A DNA stretch of 64,000 bases from Stenocarpella maydis (GCA_002270565.1 NQMI01000012.1:325921-389920); one strand, 5' to 3'; positions 47,143-60,875 are shown, counted from the stretch's first letter. Notes: generated by a model from the letters alone, not told the origin. Program-made: numbers and translations.

Positions 47143-47925
47143 CTCGAGCGGGCCGCGAGCAGTCGTCTGTGATGGCTTCTCCTGACTGACAGAGCGCTGC
47201 ACAGCTTGGAATGGGACGTGTGAACGTAGCCCAATGTAGTCACGATATGAATAGTAAAACGCCGCAAACTTTTCTCGGGTGATTTGCCATTCAGTAAGAT
47301 GTGCTGTGGCTGGGTTATGTGTTGGCAATGCGGACGGTTCTCCAAGAGGCGACGCCAGGTTTTAGGAGACAAGGTTGCAGTTGAACAGGAAAGCCCACCT
47401 TGCAATAATTTTTATTAGCACAAGATATGCGCACATGTATTTATTTAATATGACTGATGTAAGCACCACTGAGGACTGAATGCCACAATGTGGGGCTCCA
47501 GATGTGCTGTAGTGTGCACTATCCAGACTGACTCTACATCAATTGATGTACTGGACAGTGTGGGGCTCCTAGTTTGTTTACTTCGGGAACGGCAGGCCAA
47601 TGGCGCGTTGGGATTGCGCCCAGGATGGTTTGCTTCACCTCGCTCTTGGCTTTCGAAGCTCCGTGCTTGCTTGCGACGCGACTGCCACTTACCATCAGCC
47701 TGTCCCTCGCCTTGCAACCACGATCGAGGCTTGCATCCACCGCGACTTGTTGCATTTTGTAGACTATTGCACATTTAATCCCGCTCATACCGCGACTCGC
47801 TCATTCTTGCGCCTTGTGGCTTGCTACCCCGGCCGTCCCGGCTGTACACACAACACGCGCCTCCTCACCCGTAATAAGACGACCTCGAGCTCCGTGAAGC
47901 TGATCAGGCTGTAACCACCCTCACC
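47143..47925. other. Intergenic region between the M3 peptidase gene and BIR1
   Basis: 780 bp in the 3' flank of the peptidase gene and the promoter of BIR1. Only shadow frames; nothing recognised. Confidence 0.5.
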
Positions 47926-50863
47926 ATGTCTACCGACGATGTTGATGAGTACTTCATCTACGAAAACCGCCTTGCGTCTTTCCATGGCCCGCAGCGTGTC
48001 ACGAAGAGGAGGGTATCGACCGCGGCTACATCCCGTAACCCCAAGACGCTGTCATGGCCACACAAGTCTATCAAACCTGCCGACGTACGTCTGCTCTCCC
48101 CTCGTGCTTCCGTTCTGTCGTCCCGAGAATCTTACTGACCGGTGTCTACCCTTTTCAGATGGCCAGCGCCGGCTTCTTCTTCCAGCCCCTGCCCAGCAAC
48201 CCCGACAACGTCGTCTGTTTTCTCTGCAACAAATCCCTTGACGGCTGGGAAGAGGACGACAGGCCCCTCGAGGAGCACCTGAAACACTCACCCGAATGTG
48301 GGTGGGCCATCACCGCGGCAGTGGACGCCGAGCTCGGCGATTACGCCCGTGAGGACCCCAGAGACGCCCTCATGTCCGAGGCCAGGAAGGCCACCTTCGC
48401 TGGGCGGTGGCCTCATGAGAACAAAAAGGGGTGGAGCTGCAAGACGAAGCAGGTAAGAAGGGACAATCGCAATACCTCATGGAATATTTTCTGATGCGTT
48501 GAACAGCTTGTTGAGGCCGGCTGGAAGTACACGCCAACACTGGAGTCCGATGACAATGCTACTTGCACGTATTGTCATCTGGGGCTCGATGGTTGGGAGA
48601 AGAGCGATAAGCCCTGGTATGAGTACTAGCCGCTTTTGGATGTGCCTGAGGTACTGACCCTCCCAGGGATGAGCATTATAGTCGGGCGCCCGACTGTCCC
48701 TTTTTCGCCTTGATCAGCTCGAAGCCAGCCCCTAAGAAGACAGGGCGTTCAAAAGCTGCCAGGATCTCCAAGGCGTCTCGGCTATCCCTGCAGTCTGTTG
48801 CCACAGCCGCCTCGGACATGACATCGCTTGCCGATGTCACCGCAGACGTCGACGATAGCGTTCTTACAACAGTATCCACCATGACGGCAGCCTCTAAAGC
48901 GTCCAAAAAGACCATGAAAGGGAAGAAGGCAGCAGCAACGACAACAAGGGCGAGGAAGACCCGCGCGAAGAAGGACGATGCTGTTGAAGTGCCACAAGAT
49001 GACCCAGACCAAGATGCAACTTCGGTCCCGCCATCCCCCCCGAAGCCCGCAAGAGGCCTCAAGAGATCGAGCGAGGAGCTTGAGGATGCTGCTCTAACTA
49101 ATGCCGAGGCACCTGCTCCTAAGAAGCTTGCCACCAAGACGCGCAAGGCCCGTGGTAGCAACGCGACCGAGGCATCGTCGATTGACGCCGACATGCCTGA
49201 CGCGCCAGAGCCAACCAAGAAGACAACAGCTCAAAAGACAAGAAAGGCATCTGGAACGCGGAAAGTATCTGGTGCTCGAGCCGCCAGAGAATTACCGACT
49301 GCTTCGGTGGACTCTGTTGCGCCAGTCCCCGTCCCCAATGACGACGAGATCGACCGGCAGCTGGAGGCAGACCTTGAGCGGCCATTGTCTGATGAAGAGG
49401 ACATCCTAGCTGATCCAGACACAAAGGGGGCGGCCGCCTCTCGTACGAATGTGGAATCAATACAAGAGTCCAGGGTGGACAAGCTCCTTATGCACACATC
49501 GACCGCTGATTTTGCCATGTTTGATCCCGCACCGGCCCAGCCGACGGATGCCCAAATCAACGCGGACCTTAAGATCATGGAAGACGAGATGGACATAAAT
49601 CAGAAGGCCGAGACGGAAGAAGTGGTGGTCCCAAAGAAGGGGCCCAGGGCTGGCACGCGGAAGGCGTCGAAAACAGCAGTAGAGAAAACTGAGGAGTCCG
49701 AACCGCCAGAGCCCACGGGGCAGTCACAGCCGCGTATGGGTGATGAAGCAGAAGAGCCAGACGAACTTGCGGAGGCGGACGTTAGCCTCGGAAGCAATAG
49801 CACCGTGGTCAGGAAGTCCTTGGGCAGGGCCTCGCTCGGCAGGGCTTCACTCGGCAGGACTTCGCTGGGCAGCGTGACAAGCATAACGAGCACCAAGAGC
49901 ACAGCGAAGCGTGGCCGTCCACCAAAGAAGTCGAGGTTGCCAAATACCACAAAGGATGAGCCGACCCCGGACGCTGCTACGATGTCCGCGGCGGAGCCCG
50001 TCGATGTCGATGTCAAAGCAGCTCCAGCTCCGGCTGCAGTCGAGGGTACGAAAAAGCCAGCAAGCACCGGGAAACGCGGCCGACCCCCAAAGAATCCAAA
50101 ACCTGCAGACGTGGTGCCAGAAGTGCCGGCTCCTGACCAGGCAGCAACAGAGCCAAAGCCACAAAACGTCATCACCAAGGTCCACGTTGAGTCGGCGACG
50201 ATGCAAGAGAGCTTTTCCGCAGCCGCTGGCACTCCTCGCGTTGCCCGGAAACCTGTTCCGGCTCCAAAGGACTCGCCTTTTGCGATTCGCAACGACGAGC
50301 ACTCTGCCTCCGCTCCTGCTTCCAACGTCCTTGCTGTGCCTCCCAAAACGCCGGGCCACCATGCCACTCCCGCGCATTCGGCTAAGCAAGCGACCATCTC
50401 ACCATCTCCTTCCCCCCAAGCGTCGGATGCAGAGAACCGCCCTCCCTCCTCACAGCCCAACACTGCCAGCAGCAAAGGCAAGCGCATTCCTCCTGTTTCG
50501 CTTCCCGCCGCATCCACGCCCACGCGCCAGATGTCTCCTACGAGACAGCTCTCGCCCTCGAGGCAAAATGTTATAGGCAGCCTGCAGAGTGAAGAACCCT
50601 GGACGGAGGCTGATCTGGATGCAGTCTTTGGGGCAGCCAACAACGGCCAGGAGGACACCAGCGGTGCAGCCGATCGCTTTTTTGCACAGGGCGGCGAGCT
50701 CACGGAGCAAGAGCGCAACATGACTGTCGAGGACTGGATTTATTACAATGCCGGCCAGGCTGAGCAGAAGCTCAAATTTGAGTGTGAAAGCATGGTGATG
50801 GCATTCGAGAGAGAAGGCACGAGGGCTATGCGCGCCCTCGAGGGTCTGGTCGTCGCTGAATAA
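47926..50863 (+). CDS. BIR1: BIR1, fungal survivin (chromosomal passenger complex)
   Basis: Targets Aurora kinase/INCENP to centromeres through its BIR domain. Start is ATG 47926 (tcaccATGT). Exons are 47926-48084, 48159-48452, 48507-48616 and 48667-50863, giving 919 aa; introns are 74, 54 and 50 bp. There are two BIR domains with identical zinc spacing C-x2-C-x16-H-x6-C: C73/C76/H93/C100 and C171/C174/H191/C198. The second is interrupted by an intron at the Trp before DEH. A long Ser/Ala/Lys/Pro-rich disordered middle follows, with two AT-hook-like KRGRPPK motifs and a short SLGRA tandem. The conserved C-terminal helix region is EEPWTEADLDAVFG to MTVEDWIYYNAGQAEQKLKFECE, the INCENP-binding-type end seen in Bir1/Cut17. 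The domain order matches fungal Bir1 (two BIRs), not caspase inhibitors of animals. Confidence 0.95.
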
Positions 50864-51729
50864 GAGACGACGTCGTGCTTGCCAGAATTTTCTGTTGGTA
50901 TATTGCATTGGATTCTTATGTTGAGCTTGTCAAACACCGTGTCGAGGGGGGGGGCGCTCAGGAAAGGCGTTACGGGGGCAGGAAGGAGACTTATCTTGCT
51001 TGTCATAATTGGGCTGGTGCAGGGAGACTCACCTCCTCCGGGTTTGCCTTCGGGCAACGAAGGTCAAGGTGATCGTCTAATGCGGGATTCGGCCATGCGG
51101 CTGGAGCTCTTTCGCATGTAACAATACGCGATGGAGGTGCTCGCTGCTGCAATCCCAGCACTGATTGGCCTGCAAGGCAGCTCACTCTATCTCAGGCTGG
51201 TTGTGTTGATTTAAAGCATCGCATGGCAGAGGCGTTGGCTGTTTTCCATACATGTTCACGTTGTTCGCTGTTGACCGACACGAGTTGAGTTTCACTAACT
51301 GATACGGCACCTCTGTAACACCTGGATTGGGGCACACATATCAAGGTTGGTATCTCAAAAAAACTTGCCAATGTCAATGATTACAAGTGCGATGTCCTAG
51401 CGCCACGACCTCACTCATTGGATTATGCAATGATGCATGCAGAGGTCGGCCGGGGAAGTAGACTAATTTGGCAAGCCCAGCCAACTCTCGGGCGGGAACA
51501 ACGCCGAAAATGCAATAATGCCCGCCACCAACCAACTAGACAAACATACAGAGGATTACGTTCTCGTGGATCTGATGGTCAAGTGATCTGGCATATGTTG
51601 TCAGGCATTCCGACTCTTGTCAGGATTGTCTGCCAGAGTAAGTACTTATGTTGCCCGGCCATGCGTACTTAGTACTAACTAATTCGCATCCCATCTTTGA
51701 GCACTCCAAGCATACCAACATATATCCCA
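50864..51729. other. Intergenic region upstream of the amidohydrolase gene
   Basis: 870 bp, less GC-rich toward the right. No gene or repeat recognised. Confidence 0.5.
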
Positions 51730-53499
51730 ATGGCGATGGTGCCCATCCTCGTGCTTTGCTTGCTCCTCTGGGCATCAGGGACAGAATGCCGCGCTTACTC
51801 GCCAAAGATAGCTGCCATTATCGACAAAGCTCGTCGAGGTGCGGGAGGCGCGGGTAAACGACAGTCTACGCATGCCGCTAACCTTGCTTCCAGACGGGAT
51901 CGACTTGCCTTGCCTCCATTTCGCTGGAGCAGCCTTTCAGTCCATCGAAGAGATCAGTCGGTCGAATGCCACCGAGCCAGACTTTGCCAATGCGACAAGA
52001 GTTGATACTCACGGTCAGAGTTATTCCTACGGCCCCGCCGTGCTCCTCTAAGAATCTTCTCCGGGCTGACAGCGGAACAGTACACGCAGTACCAGACTTC
52101 TACCGTGCTCTCGTCCCAGTGACGGGGGGCATGCCGACTCCCGTCTGGGATGTGGCAACACACCTCCAATTCATGGCCAACCACAGCATCTCGCATGCTG
52201 TCCTGTCCATTTCGACACCTGGCAGCAATGTCTTTTTGGGGAACCAAACTCTAACCGTGGGACTTGCGAGGTTGCTGAATGTATGGCTGGCAGAAGTGAG
52301 TTCGGCCCCTTTTGGCTGACGTCAAAGTATCCGTTCAAAAGCTAAAGGCCACCAGGTCGTGCAGGCATTCCCAGGTCGGTTCTCCTTCTTTGCTGTCGCG
52401 CCCCTGCCGTACGCCAGCGCATCGTAAGCCAGTTTCCCTTATTCCTGTTTCCCCGGGTGGCTACAACGTACCCTCTGAACCCACCGCGCAGCACAACCGA
52501 AGTAAACTATGCTCTGGATGAGCTCCACGCCAGCGGTATTGGCCTGTTGACGAGCCATGAGGGGCTTTACCTGGGAAATCCGGTTCTACAGGCTTTTTTT
52601 ACCTCTCTCAACTCAACCTCGGACATGTCTCCATCTATATTTGTACATCCAACCGCACCGACTCTCAGGATCAACGGGAGGTGAGTCCTTTTGCGTCTTT
52701 TCGAGGACTGTATCGCTCCAGATATCCATCCCTTTCCCAACTTGGTGCTTTTCATAGACAGTAAAAGTTGCACTTTTCCACTCCATACGGGTCACGGTCT
52801 ACTACTCTTTTTACTAACCTTATGCCCTGGTTAGTTTCATCGAGGCCAACCCGAGTAAGTTACATCGCACCACAACGTTATACATGTTGAACACGGCAGC
52901 GTCCTGACAGAACAACAAGCCTTATATGCTACAGGAATGGTTGAATTTTATTTCGACACGGCACGCACAATACTCGATTTGACACTGAGTCAAAACTTTG
53001 TGAGCTTCACTAACATCCGTTGGATATTCTCGCACTGCGGAGGGGCATTCCCTTCCATCGAAGATCGGGCCCTGAAGCGCCAGCCAGCCATCGAGGTGCC
53101 GGCGAAAGCGGTCTACAACACAAGGTCAGGTGACCTTCCCGTTTCATTCCAGCCTGTAGATTCAGTTGCCGGCGGGTAACACAAGTGCTATAACATTGTC
53201 CCGCTGACTTGCTTTCCCAGGCTGTGGTACGACAGTGCAGGTCCAACCTACTTCTCCCAGGTGAAAGGGCTGTTGGGATACGGGGTCCCGACGTCGCAGC
53301 TCGTCTTTGGATCGGTGAGTCGTGGGTTAGCTTGCGATGATTCCCCGTGGCTAATCTCGTCTAGGATTACCCGTACGCAAGTGGGACTTATGATTTGGGA
53401 ATTGGTGCGATCCAGGTGGCGGACTTTTTGTCGGACCAAGAGAAGGGAGCAATCTTTTCAACTAATTACCAAGCAGTCCTTGGGAGTGTTGTTCTCTGA
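51730..53499 (+). CDS. Amidohydrolase-family (ACMSD / 6-methylsalicylate decarboxylase-like) protein with signal peptide, nine exons
   Basis: TIM-barrel metal-dependent hydrolase or decarboxylase (Amidohydro_2 type); substrate unknown. Start is ATG 51730, followed by a hydrophobic leader (MAMVPILVLCLLLWASG) that looks like a signal peptide. Exons: 51730-51838, 51894-52013, 52081-52295, 52356-52423, 52492-52680, 52835-52854, 52935-53124, 53221-53314, 53365-53499, giving 379 aa. Frame continuity holds at all eight splices. Motifs: the H-x-H metal site DTHVHAVPDFYR, rebuilt by the 52014-52080 splice; GGMPTPVWDVATHLQFM; VLSISTPGSNVF; FVHP (about residue 225); WIFSHCGGAFP; and LVFGSDYPYASG with the catalytic Asp. 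These order as in ACMSD-like decarboxylases. Exon 6 is only 20 nt and is the least certain. The gene converges on the LtrA gene. Confidence 0.82.
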
Positions 53500-53746
53500 G
53501 CGCATATGTCGTCAACGACATGTCTTTGTGACCTTTATGGATAATTCATCCTTCCAAGGGTGAATGGTTCTCGAGTTTATACTTCTCAGAGCCTGTGTGA
53601 CTCCTGGTCAAATAGGCAACATACAGACCCAGGGTTGCTGTAACTTGTATGCCCTGCACATCGCCTTTTCCAAGGCTTTCCCCTACTTGAGTGATGCAGA
53701 ATTCTGCAAGCATCGCGTTTTATGAGTGCTTCATTTGCTTGCAACG

Positions 53747-56204
53747 TTAATTGTGCCTATTGTGAAGCTCATGAACACCGCGTCTCAGCCGTTCAACGGT
53801 CAGGGGTTTCGGGTGAGGGATGTAAGTGACGATTAAGACAATACTGAATATGATGCACATGAGTGGAAGTGGCCAGGGGGTCTCTGCCAATTTGTTCGTC
53901 TTGCCGGTGGCCATCAGCGTGACGAGGCACAAGCCGACACCCATGAGGCCGATTACAACCGACCGCAGGATGTTGAAAACGGTCCAGCCCTGCCTTTTTG
54001 AGACTCCGTGGAGAATAGTGAGCAGTACGAGCATCACCCCGGCTGAGAGGAAGGCGTAGATGAACTAGATTTTGTCAGCGTGTTTTTTCCTTGGCGAGAT
54101 TTAGATCATGCATCACAGGATGCTTACCACCAGGTTGAACTTCTTTGCTATGTAGCTCGCAACGGTCATGGTGGACAAGCGGTCGCGCTTGATGCCACCG
54201 ATACCGAAGTTGCTCAGCACCGAGTTCATGACAGAGCACAGGAGGTCCTCTCTGTCGATGATCCAAAGCTCAGTAAGAGTCGAATTGCCAGCGGAGAGTC
54301 CGGCCCTGCTGACAGGCATGCCACCGTTCCTCAATATCTGCTCCCACAGCTCATCCGGGAGTAGCGAGATCTCATCGATCCTCGCCATGACTTTGGACAG
54401 GATGTCTGCCTGGTCTTTGGTAGCCGGAAAGGCCTGGAGGTAGCCCCTGACCGTGGAGTTCAAACGAGTGGCGACATCGACACTTGTCGGTATGTCAGGC
54501 AAGAAGGAACGCACGACGGCGTATATGGCGTCAGTCACCTGACTATAAATCTCTAGAACTTTCCAGTTGATTATGAACTTGTTCACCGCCACCATTACTA
54601 TAAGCAGCGAAAAGTGGAATGGTGCGTGAAGCATCGCCCAGAGCAGCTGCCGGCGGGAGGCCATGTGGTTGGGATGCATCCAGTCGAAATAGATCTGGAA
54701 TATGAGGTAAATAGCCACGAATCCGGACACAAAGACGGTCCACATAGCCGTCGCTGGTGTTGTCCACACGTCAGTTAGGGCATCAAAGGGACAACGTATT
54801 GGGGGACTCACTCCATTCGTGCCAGCCTATGGTATCTTCGATGGTCGAAACATTCTTGGCAAGTTTGATGATTCCTGTAGGTCCAGGGTCAGTTTCTGGA
54901 GACTGTTTTCAACATCAAAGTCTCCAGTCCGTTCCTAGACTCACCTTCGCCAAGGATGATGAGCGTGAGCAGGTTGAGCCTCTCCGCCAGATGTGACCCT
55001 TCGAAGCTGACAACCTTGTAATTTCGAAACACAGAGACAGCCAAGTTGGCCACAATTTCTATCATGGATACGACGAATAACATGTCGTGGGTTGCTCCTT
55101 GGTTTGAAACACTCGCGGCGACTAGCATTCCACCGTAGCAAATGGCTGAGACAAAAGGAATCAGGACTGTGATAGTCATCGGTTTCCGCGCTTTCTTATA
55201 ATGCCTCAGATGCCAAAGGATGATGGCATTCTGCCCAAACAGGACAAATCTTGATAGCATCAGGGTTGCGGCTACGTTCCCGTTAGTTTGTTTGCAGACG
55301 GCTGCGCCACGGCCTGGACGAGTACTCACCCAGAGCCATCGAAACACCTGGCATCCTGTGCAGTGCGTTGAAGAAAGGAGCGACTTCGGTGAAGGAGACC
55401 ATGACCGCAAGGTGTAGCGCTAATACTATCCGCTCTGCAATCATGAACGTACAGTTAGCAGGCATGTACCAATTTGACGCACTTTGGTCTGGATTTGGAA
55501 AGTACCTGTCCAACTGTCCGAGAGAAACCTGACATCGTAAATGACAACTAGGAACCATGTTGTCCATAGAAGACTAAGGAGCTGTCAGACCGCCGCTGTC
55601 TAACCTTTTGGGCCATTTCTCTGCACCTACAACTCGAACTCTATGTATGATGCCAAATCTTGCAACTCAATAATCTCGTGTGTCTAAGTCTTGGTCAGAA
55701 AAGATTGGGCTCGGTTTGGACATGTACCACCCGGACTGTATGTTCCAGGCTGCGTGAGATGGAAACGTACCGATGCGAAAATGTTGAGCGTGGCCACGAA
55801 CCAAAGGTCGAAGAACAACTCCAGTAGAGTCGCGCTTTCTCTCTGAGACTTTTTATTAGAGCTTCATTTTATTACAAGAAGTAGCACTTGAGCCTGGGGA
55901 CAAGGACCAAATCGAGTTGGGTATACCATACCTTGACGATCTCCGGCTCCGACTCAAGGTAGATGGACATATCATCTAGTACCGAATCCCTTACTGAGTG
56001 TATTATAGAGCCATGGTCGTCCTTTGAATCTGTGTGAGCCGATACAGGACTACCTTCTTCCTCGTACTTCATCTCAGGTACATCCAATTTGAGCATCAAG
56101 CGCAGCTTGTGCGTGTGGTAGGCAAATGTTGACATCCGTGGCATATCACTATTGGCACCATGACTGGGAATGCCAGAGTCTTGAGCCTGGTGATAAGATG
56201 CCAT
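53747..56204 (-). CDS. LtrA-family (low temperature requirement A) multi-pass membrane protein, nine exons
   Basis: Fungal member of the bacterial LtrA family; function unknown. Start is ATG 56204. Exons on the minus strand: 56204-55932, 55842-55771, 55683-55631, 55573-55506, 55434-55330, 55271-54945, 54874-54812, 54753-54128, 54064-53747, giving 634 aa with frame kept at all splices. The N-terminal 90 residues are hydrophilic. LtrA signatures follow: ATLLELFFDLWFVATLNIF, WTTWFLVVIYDVRFLSD, ERIVLALHLAVMVSFTEV, LNLLTLIILGEGIIKLAKN and LLWAMLHAPFHFSLLIVMV. Many hydrophobic segments suggest about 9-10 membrane spans, with a soluble loop of about 150 residues (exon 8) and a final four-span part ending RGVHELHNRHN. 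The region around 55600 needs two small exons (72 and 53 nt), so details there are less sure. Confidence 0.8.
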
Positions 56205-59200
56205 GTCTGAAGAAGGAGAACAAAAGACAATCGCTTGGTGAGATCCGAGCCTGAAGAAACGAAGAATGAAGTTGAGGACAAGGCACCGCTGGAATTATTT
56301 CTACATCGACCCTAAATCTGCTGCAAGTTGAATATATTATGGAAACCAAAGAACGGATCGAGAATCACTCAACCTTATGATGTTCATTGAACTCGGGATT
56401 CAAGCGCGCCGTGCCGACGGCCATGTAAGTGGCTGGACGTGTCCTCACTGCCGTCGGCGAACACGTCCCTCTGGAGATCAATAACATGTGGTGCGGGTCT
56501 GTGGCACCGTTCTTGGCACTCTTGTTCGACCACTTCCGTGGCTCACTCCTCGTCCTATCTTCCCAGGTATCATTTGCCAAGCGGCAAGTTGTTGATCTCA
56601 TCACATTTGCACGTTGCTTGGCAGCAACACGAGTATAAACCTGGCCCTGACTGAGCTCACATGGCTGGCGCTGAGCTAGAAGCTTCTAGGTGCGCCAGAT
56701 ACGACGAATCTAGCACGTGTCAGGTTTACGGGTTCGATCTCTTGATATCCCGCTCGGAACAATGCCCGAGGGGTGGTGAATGGGAGGCTGCCGGACACGA
56801 AAGAGCTTGGGAGGCTCCCGCTTACACGGTTTCTGCGGTGAATGAGGAAAAGTAGGAATAGTCGAATAAGCAGATGCAAAGAGCACCAGGATTATCGTTA
56901 CTGGTGACACTGGTCCAGAGAATGACGGCCAAGCACATGATAAGGCTGGGGGGGGGGCCGTCCGGCCATCGTGAGGTTCACTCGATCGAAGAGAGCTTGT
57001 CCTGACCCAGATCGTCCCAAGTTCCGCGTGGTGTATGACTTTCCTGCCACCTTGTTAATTCCCCGACACACTGCGGTGGCCCAGATTCTGGTTTACACAC
57101 CGTCCAATGTTCGCGGCCCGTGTGGGTGAGCACGGGTAATGCATACCCGAGGTCCTAGCGCCAGCACATAAGTTGATAGGCTCGACTGCTCCAAACTGAA
57201 CCTTGGGAAAGTGACAAGTAAGGCCACATAGACCCTCATCCGATCCATTCCATGACAAGAGGAAGGATCCGAACATTTCCGCCTTCATGTCTTCATAGCT
57301 AACTCACTGTAAACCGGAAGTCGTCCGGATTTTAATCAACCACATAGGCCTACCGGGGTCGATTACATGCATCATAAGAGCAATCCCCTCTACACTAGTA
57401 GGTCTGAACTGACCGGGTAGTGCATAACTGGTACATCATTCAAGACAATAGCACTGGCAGTGCTCGCTAGGACGGGGATCATACGTGTGAGGTCGGCATC
57501 CTCCCAATATCTCTCGGCCGCGGTCTGGACCGCCTTAGTCCCCGCGCCCCCAAAGGAATAGTATGATCTGCACTACATACCTGCCGTACAATCTCGATGG
57601 TTTTCTCTTCCCGTGAGCACGGCCCACGATACTATGCAAGTTAGAGACACATAAAACCCCTGGTCGTGTTGTTTGTAATCCCTGGCAACAAGTCCTGTTG
57701 GGCTCGGTTTCAGCCTGCTCCGCGTGAAAGTCCAGAGTGAGCCTAGGCCATCACCGGGGGTAGACTCGTTGGTACACTAAGCAATATTCTCATGATGGTG
57801 TAGCATCAATCACGTCGTCACAGCGGGCGGCGGCGGAACACACTGCATTGGACTGAACTGAGAACACAATCATTGAGTTGGGATAGGAGTCACCGATTAA
57901 AGGTGGCAGCCGGAACAAAATGTTAAAAAGATCTGAAACTCCCCTTTCCTTCAAGGACTGCCGCGCCGGTGGCCAGCTGATCAAAGCCATTTGACTTGGC
58001 CGGCTTTATCAACGACATGGTGATGCGCACACGCTCTGTTAATAATGTGGCCAGCTTATGGCGTGACTCCTATTACACTTTCTCCTCGGCACGCAATCAA
58101 TCCCGACTGATCAGTGAACCCCTGAGGCCGTCTAAATTCACGCAGCCCGCATGTCGACACGGTGTAATCATGTTTCAAACAACAAGTAAATTATGGGATG
58201 CTGAGGAACCTCTAGATACCCTTGTGTTAGAATTGATCTGAAAACAACAAGAGAACTCGTTATTAGTTATTATAGTGTGAATTATTGAAAGACAAGGACC
58301 ATTTCGAGGACTGAGCCTTCCGATATCGAGCTCAAAATGGCAGGCTGGACAGCAGCCAAAGTTAACTTGGCGCCTGTGTATCCACAAACCGTATATGACC
58401 TGGCGTCAGATTATGTTCGACTCATAGAGTCTGGTATCAAATTGACATGTAAGAAATCTCCAGAAATGGCCTTCGGCAATTTGAAATTGCATTGAGATAT
58501 AATACCGCCGGCATACAGTGTACCTAGGTAGATGCTAAGCAAAAACCCCAAAGCGCAAATGTAGCAGGGTGGGGTAGACCCTTGAAACAATATTGGCCGC
58601 CGCCCAGGCGTTTCTCATCATACTATCTAGATTTGCCTAACCACGCCTTTGATGAGACCGAATGGGGGCAATTAGTTATATATCACCTAGGCATCTACAG
58701 CTGGAGGCATTGTCGTCATATAACGAGAAACGAATAGGAGGGTTCTAATGTCCAGCGAATGGTCTGCATTCCGGATTAGATCTAATATGGAATGGATGAC
58801 CCCGTGGAGCTTAATGCCGGATGTAGCATGATCCCTTTCTTGTGCGTCACGCTGGTTCACTGTTCCAGGTCATAGCCCGATATATGCCGGACTACTAGTA
58901 GCACACCAGTCAAGAAGAGGGTCGGGGAAGGAGATTTGTTGAGCTTTAAACATGGCTCCTCGTGTAAGGATAGCATCCCTGGGTTATCAAGGGCAGTAGA
59001 TGAATATTCAGTGGACAAAAGTCCAATGCTCAACTCCCCATGCTATATATTGTTTTATAATTTCTTGTCATTTTTTCCGTTCCTTTTTCTAAAATTTTGT
59101 TTTCGAATCTCCCCAATTTCTTTTTTTTGTTGCCCTTTTCTTATGAATCAATATCACGAAGCTTATCCCAACAGCGGCAAAAGTATTGTTTAATCTTCAC

Positions 59201-60606
59201 ACGTGGTTGGGCTCGGTGACCGGGGCCCATAACTTGCACAAGAAATCGATCTCAGCTCGCCAAGATCTTCAACACGCTTTTAGGGAACCTTTGGAATTGT
59301 TGTACTGTCCGGCTGCTTCCATCTCGGGTCAAGTGCAGCGGGTCCCACGTCCTGCAATGTGGGAGATCTTTGATGATCCGGAACTGGTCCGGCAGGTGAT
59401 CTTCTGGACGATCACTTCTTGAATCATGAAAGGCTGTTAGCTGCACAAGATGGACGGCCCCGGAATTTTCAATTGTCGAAAGCACAGTTATCCTGCATAC
59501 CTGCAGGAACACGTATTTATCTGGTTGCTTAGAAATGCCTCGGCACGCCATGGGAGTCAAGTTTTACGGTGCGCGTAGTATTTCGCTTATATTTACCATA
59601 AAATGCTTTGGAGAATCTACAAGGGTCCCAGAATTCCCAGCTGATTACCTTTTAGTACTGCCCAACCAGGGAATCCAGAAGAGGCGTCGTCGTTATCTCT
59701 CGTACACCATAAATCAGCACCTAGGTAGCGCCTCTTTTCTGGCAGGCCCTGTTCCAGCCGTTACCGTCAAGCGCGTTTCCTTCGGTTTCTGGAAGATATG
59801 CGCACCAGTAACGGTCCACACCGGCTAGGTTTCTGGGCACTTTTCAATCAATGTTAGTCTTTGTATTGACTTGACAAAAGGCAAAATGAGGACTGACCCA
59901 TGGCAAGCTGTTTGGTGCCCAGCACTGAAGGCAAGTGCCACATGCTGCGGTGGCGGTTCCAGCGTCCGTCGGGCCGCCTTTCCTATGGGTGCACTGGTCC
60001 CACGATTAGGCGCGGGCAATTGACACGCTGTTATAACGATTGGTTTGTCAGTGGTACTTTGCTGCTTGCTTATATCTGCGAGGTCTGCTCTTACAGCGTC
60101 GCGAGTAGGACGAAGACCGTCATTGTACCACTCGAATGATGGACGAGGGGGTTCAGGAAAATGCAGTGGTGAGGCTTAATCAGTTTTTTTGAAGGCCTTA
60201 TGGGTGGTTGTCGATGTGGTAATAATATTCTGTCTACCTTTGCCGACGAAGGTAGGTATTTATGTGTGTTATGTATGTCGATCATTATAGCGTATGTGAA
60301 CCAGACTGCCACTCTATTGATAGAACTTGTGGAACCACTTACGGTTGAGTCTTGCATTCTACTACTAGTAGTCCTAGATGACTCACGGTGACACAACGCG
60401 TTTAACCATATCAAGTCTGGAAATGTCAGATGTAAACAAGACCATCTGCTGTTGAATAACTGCCCCATTTACTCCTTTACTCCTTTTTTGTCCACGAGTC
60501 GGCTAGGAAGAAACAGGCGGCACGACCACTGAATTCTAGATCGGACATCTTGAGGGAAAATCTACCCCAGGTTCTTCTGATGTCTTCGCTTTGGGGTCTT
60601 GCTGCT
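56205..60606. other. Gene-poor region
   Basis: 4.4 kb where no frame on either strand exceeds about 125 codons and none looks like a protein family. T-rich runs (about 59065-59140) and many scattered stops occur. One exact TACCTAGGTA lies at 58521-58530. The left end holds the LtrA promoter. Confidence 0.5.
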
Positions 60607-60875
60607 TAGGCCCAGATGCTCGACGAAAGCCAGTGTGGTGTGGTAATCGAACGGATCGTATTCCGGTGTAGATATCCTCTTGGCGAGCACCCTATTCCTA
60701 AATTAGCAGTAGTTCTCGCCCACGGGTGGAATTCTCTACTCACACACGGCCACACTGGGTCTTGGCAGGTACCTCTCGGCCCACCGTAATTTCCCCACTG
60801 GCCGTAACTGCTTCGGGAGAAGATCGCCACGTATTCTGCCGCCAGACTGGTGTTTTGGCCAGTGTGCAGACTGGC

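Noticed and set aside
56715..56745. GGTTCGAT, tRNA B-box-like
   Set aside because: No matching A box or acceptor stem in the surrounding 90 bases.
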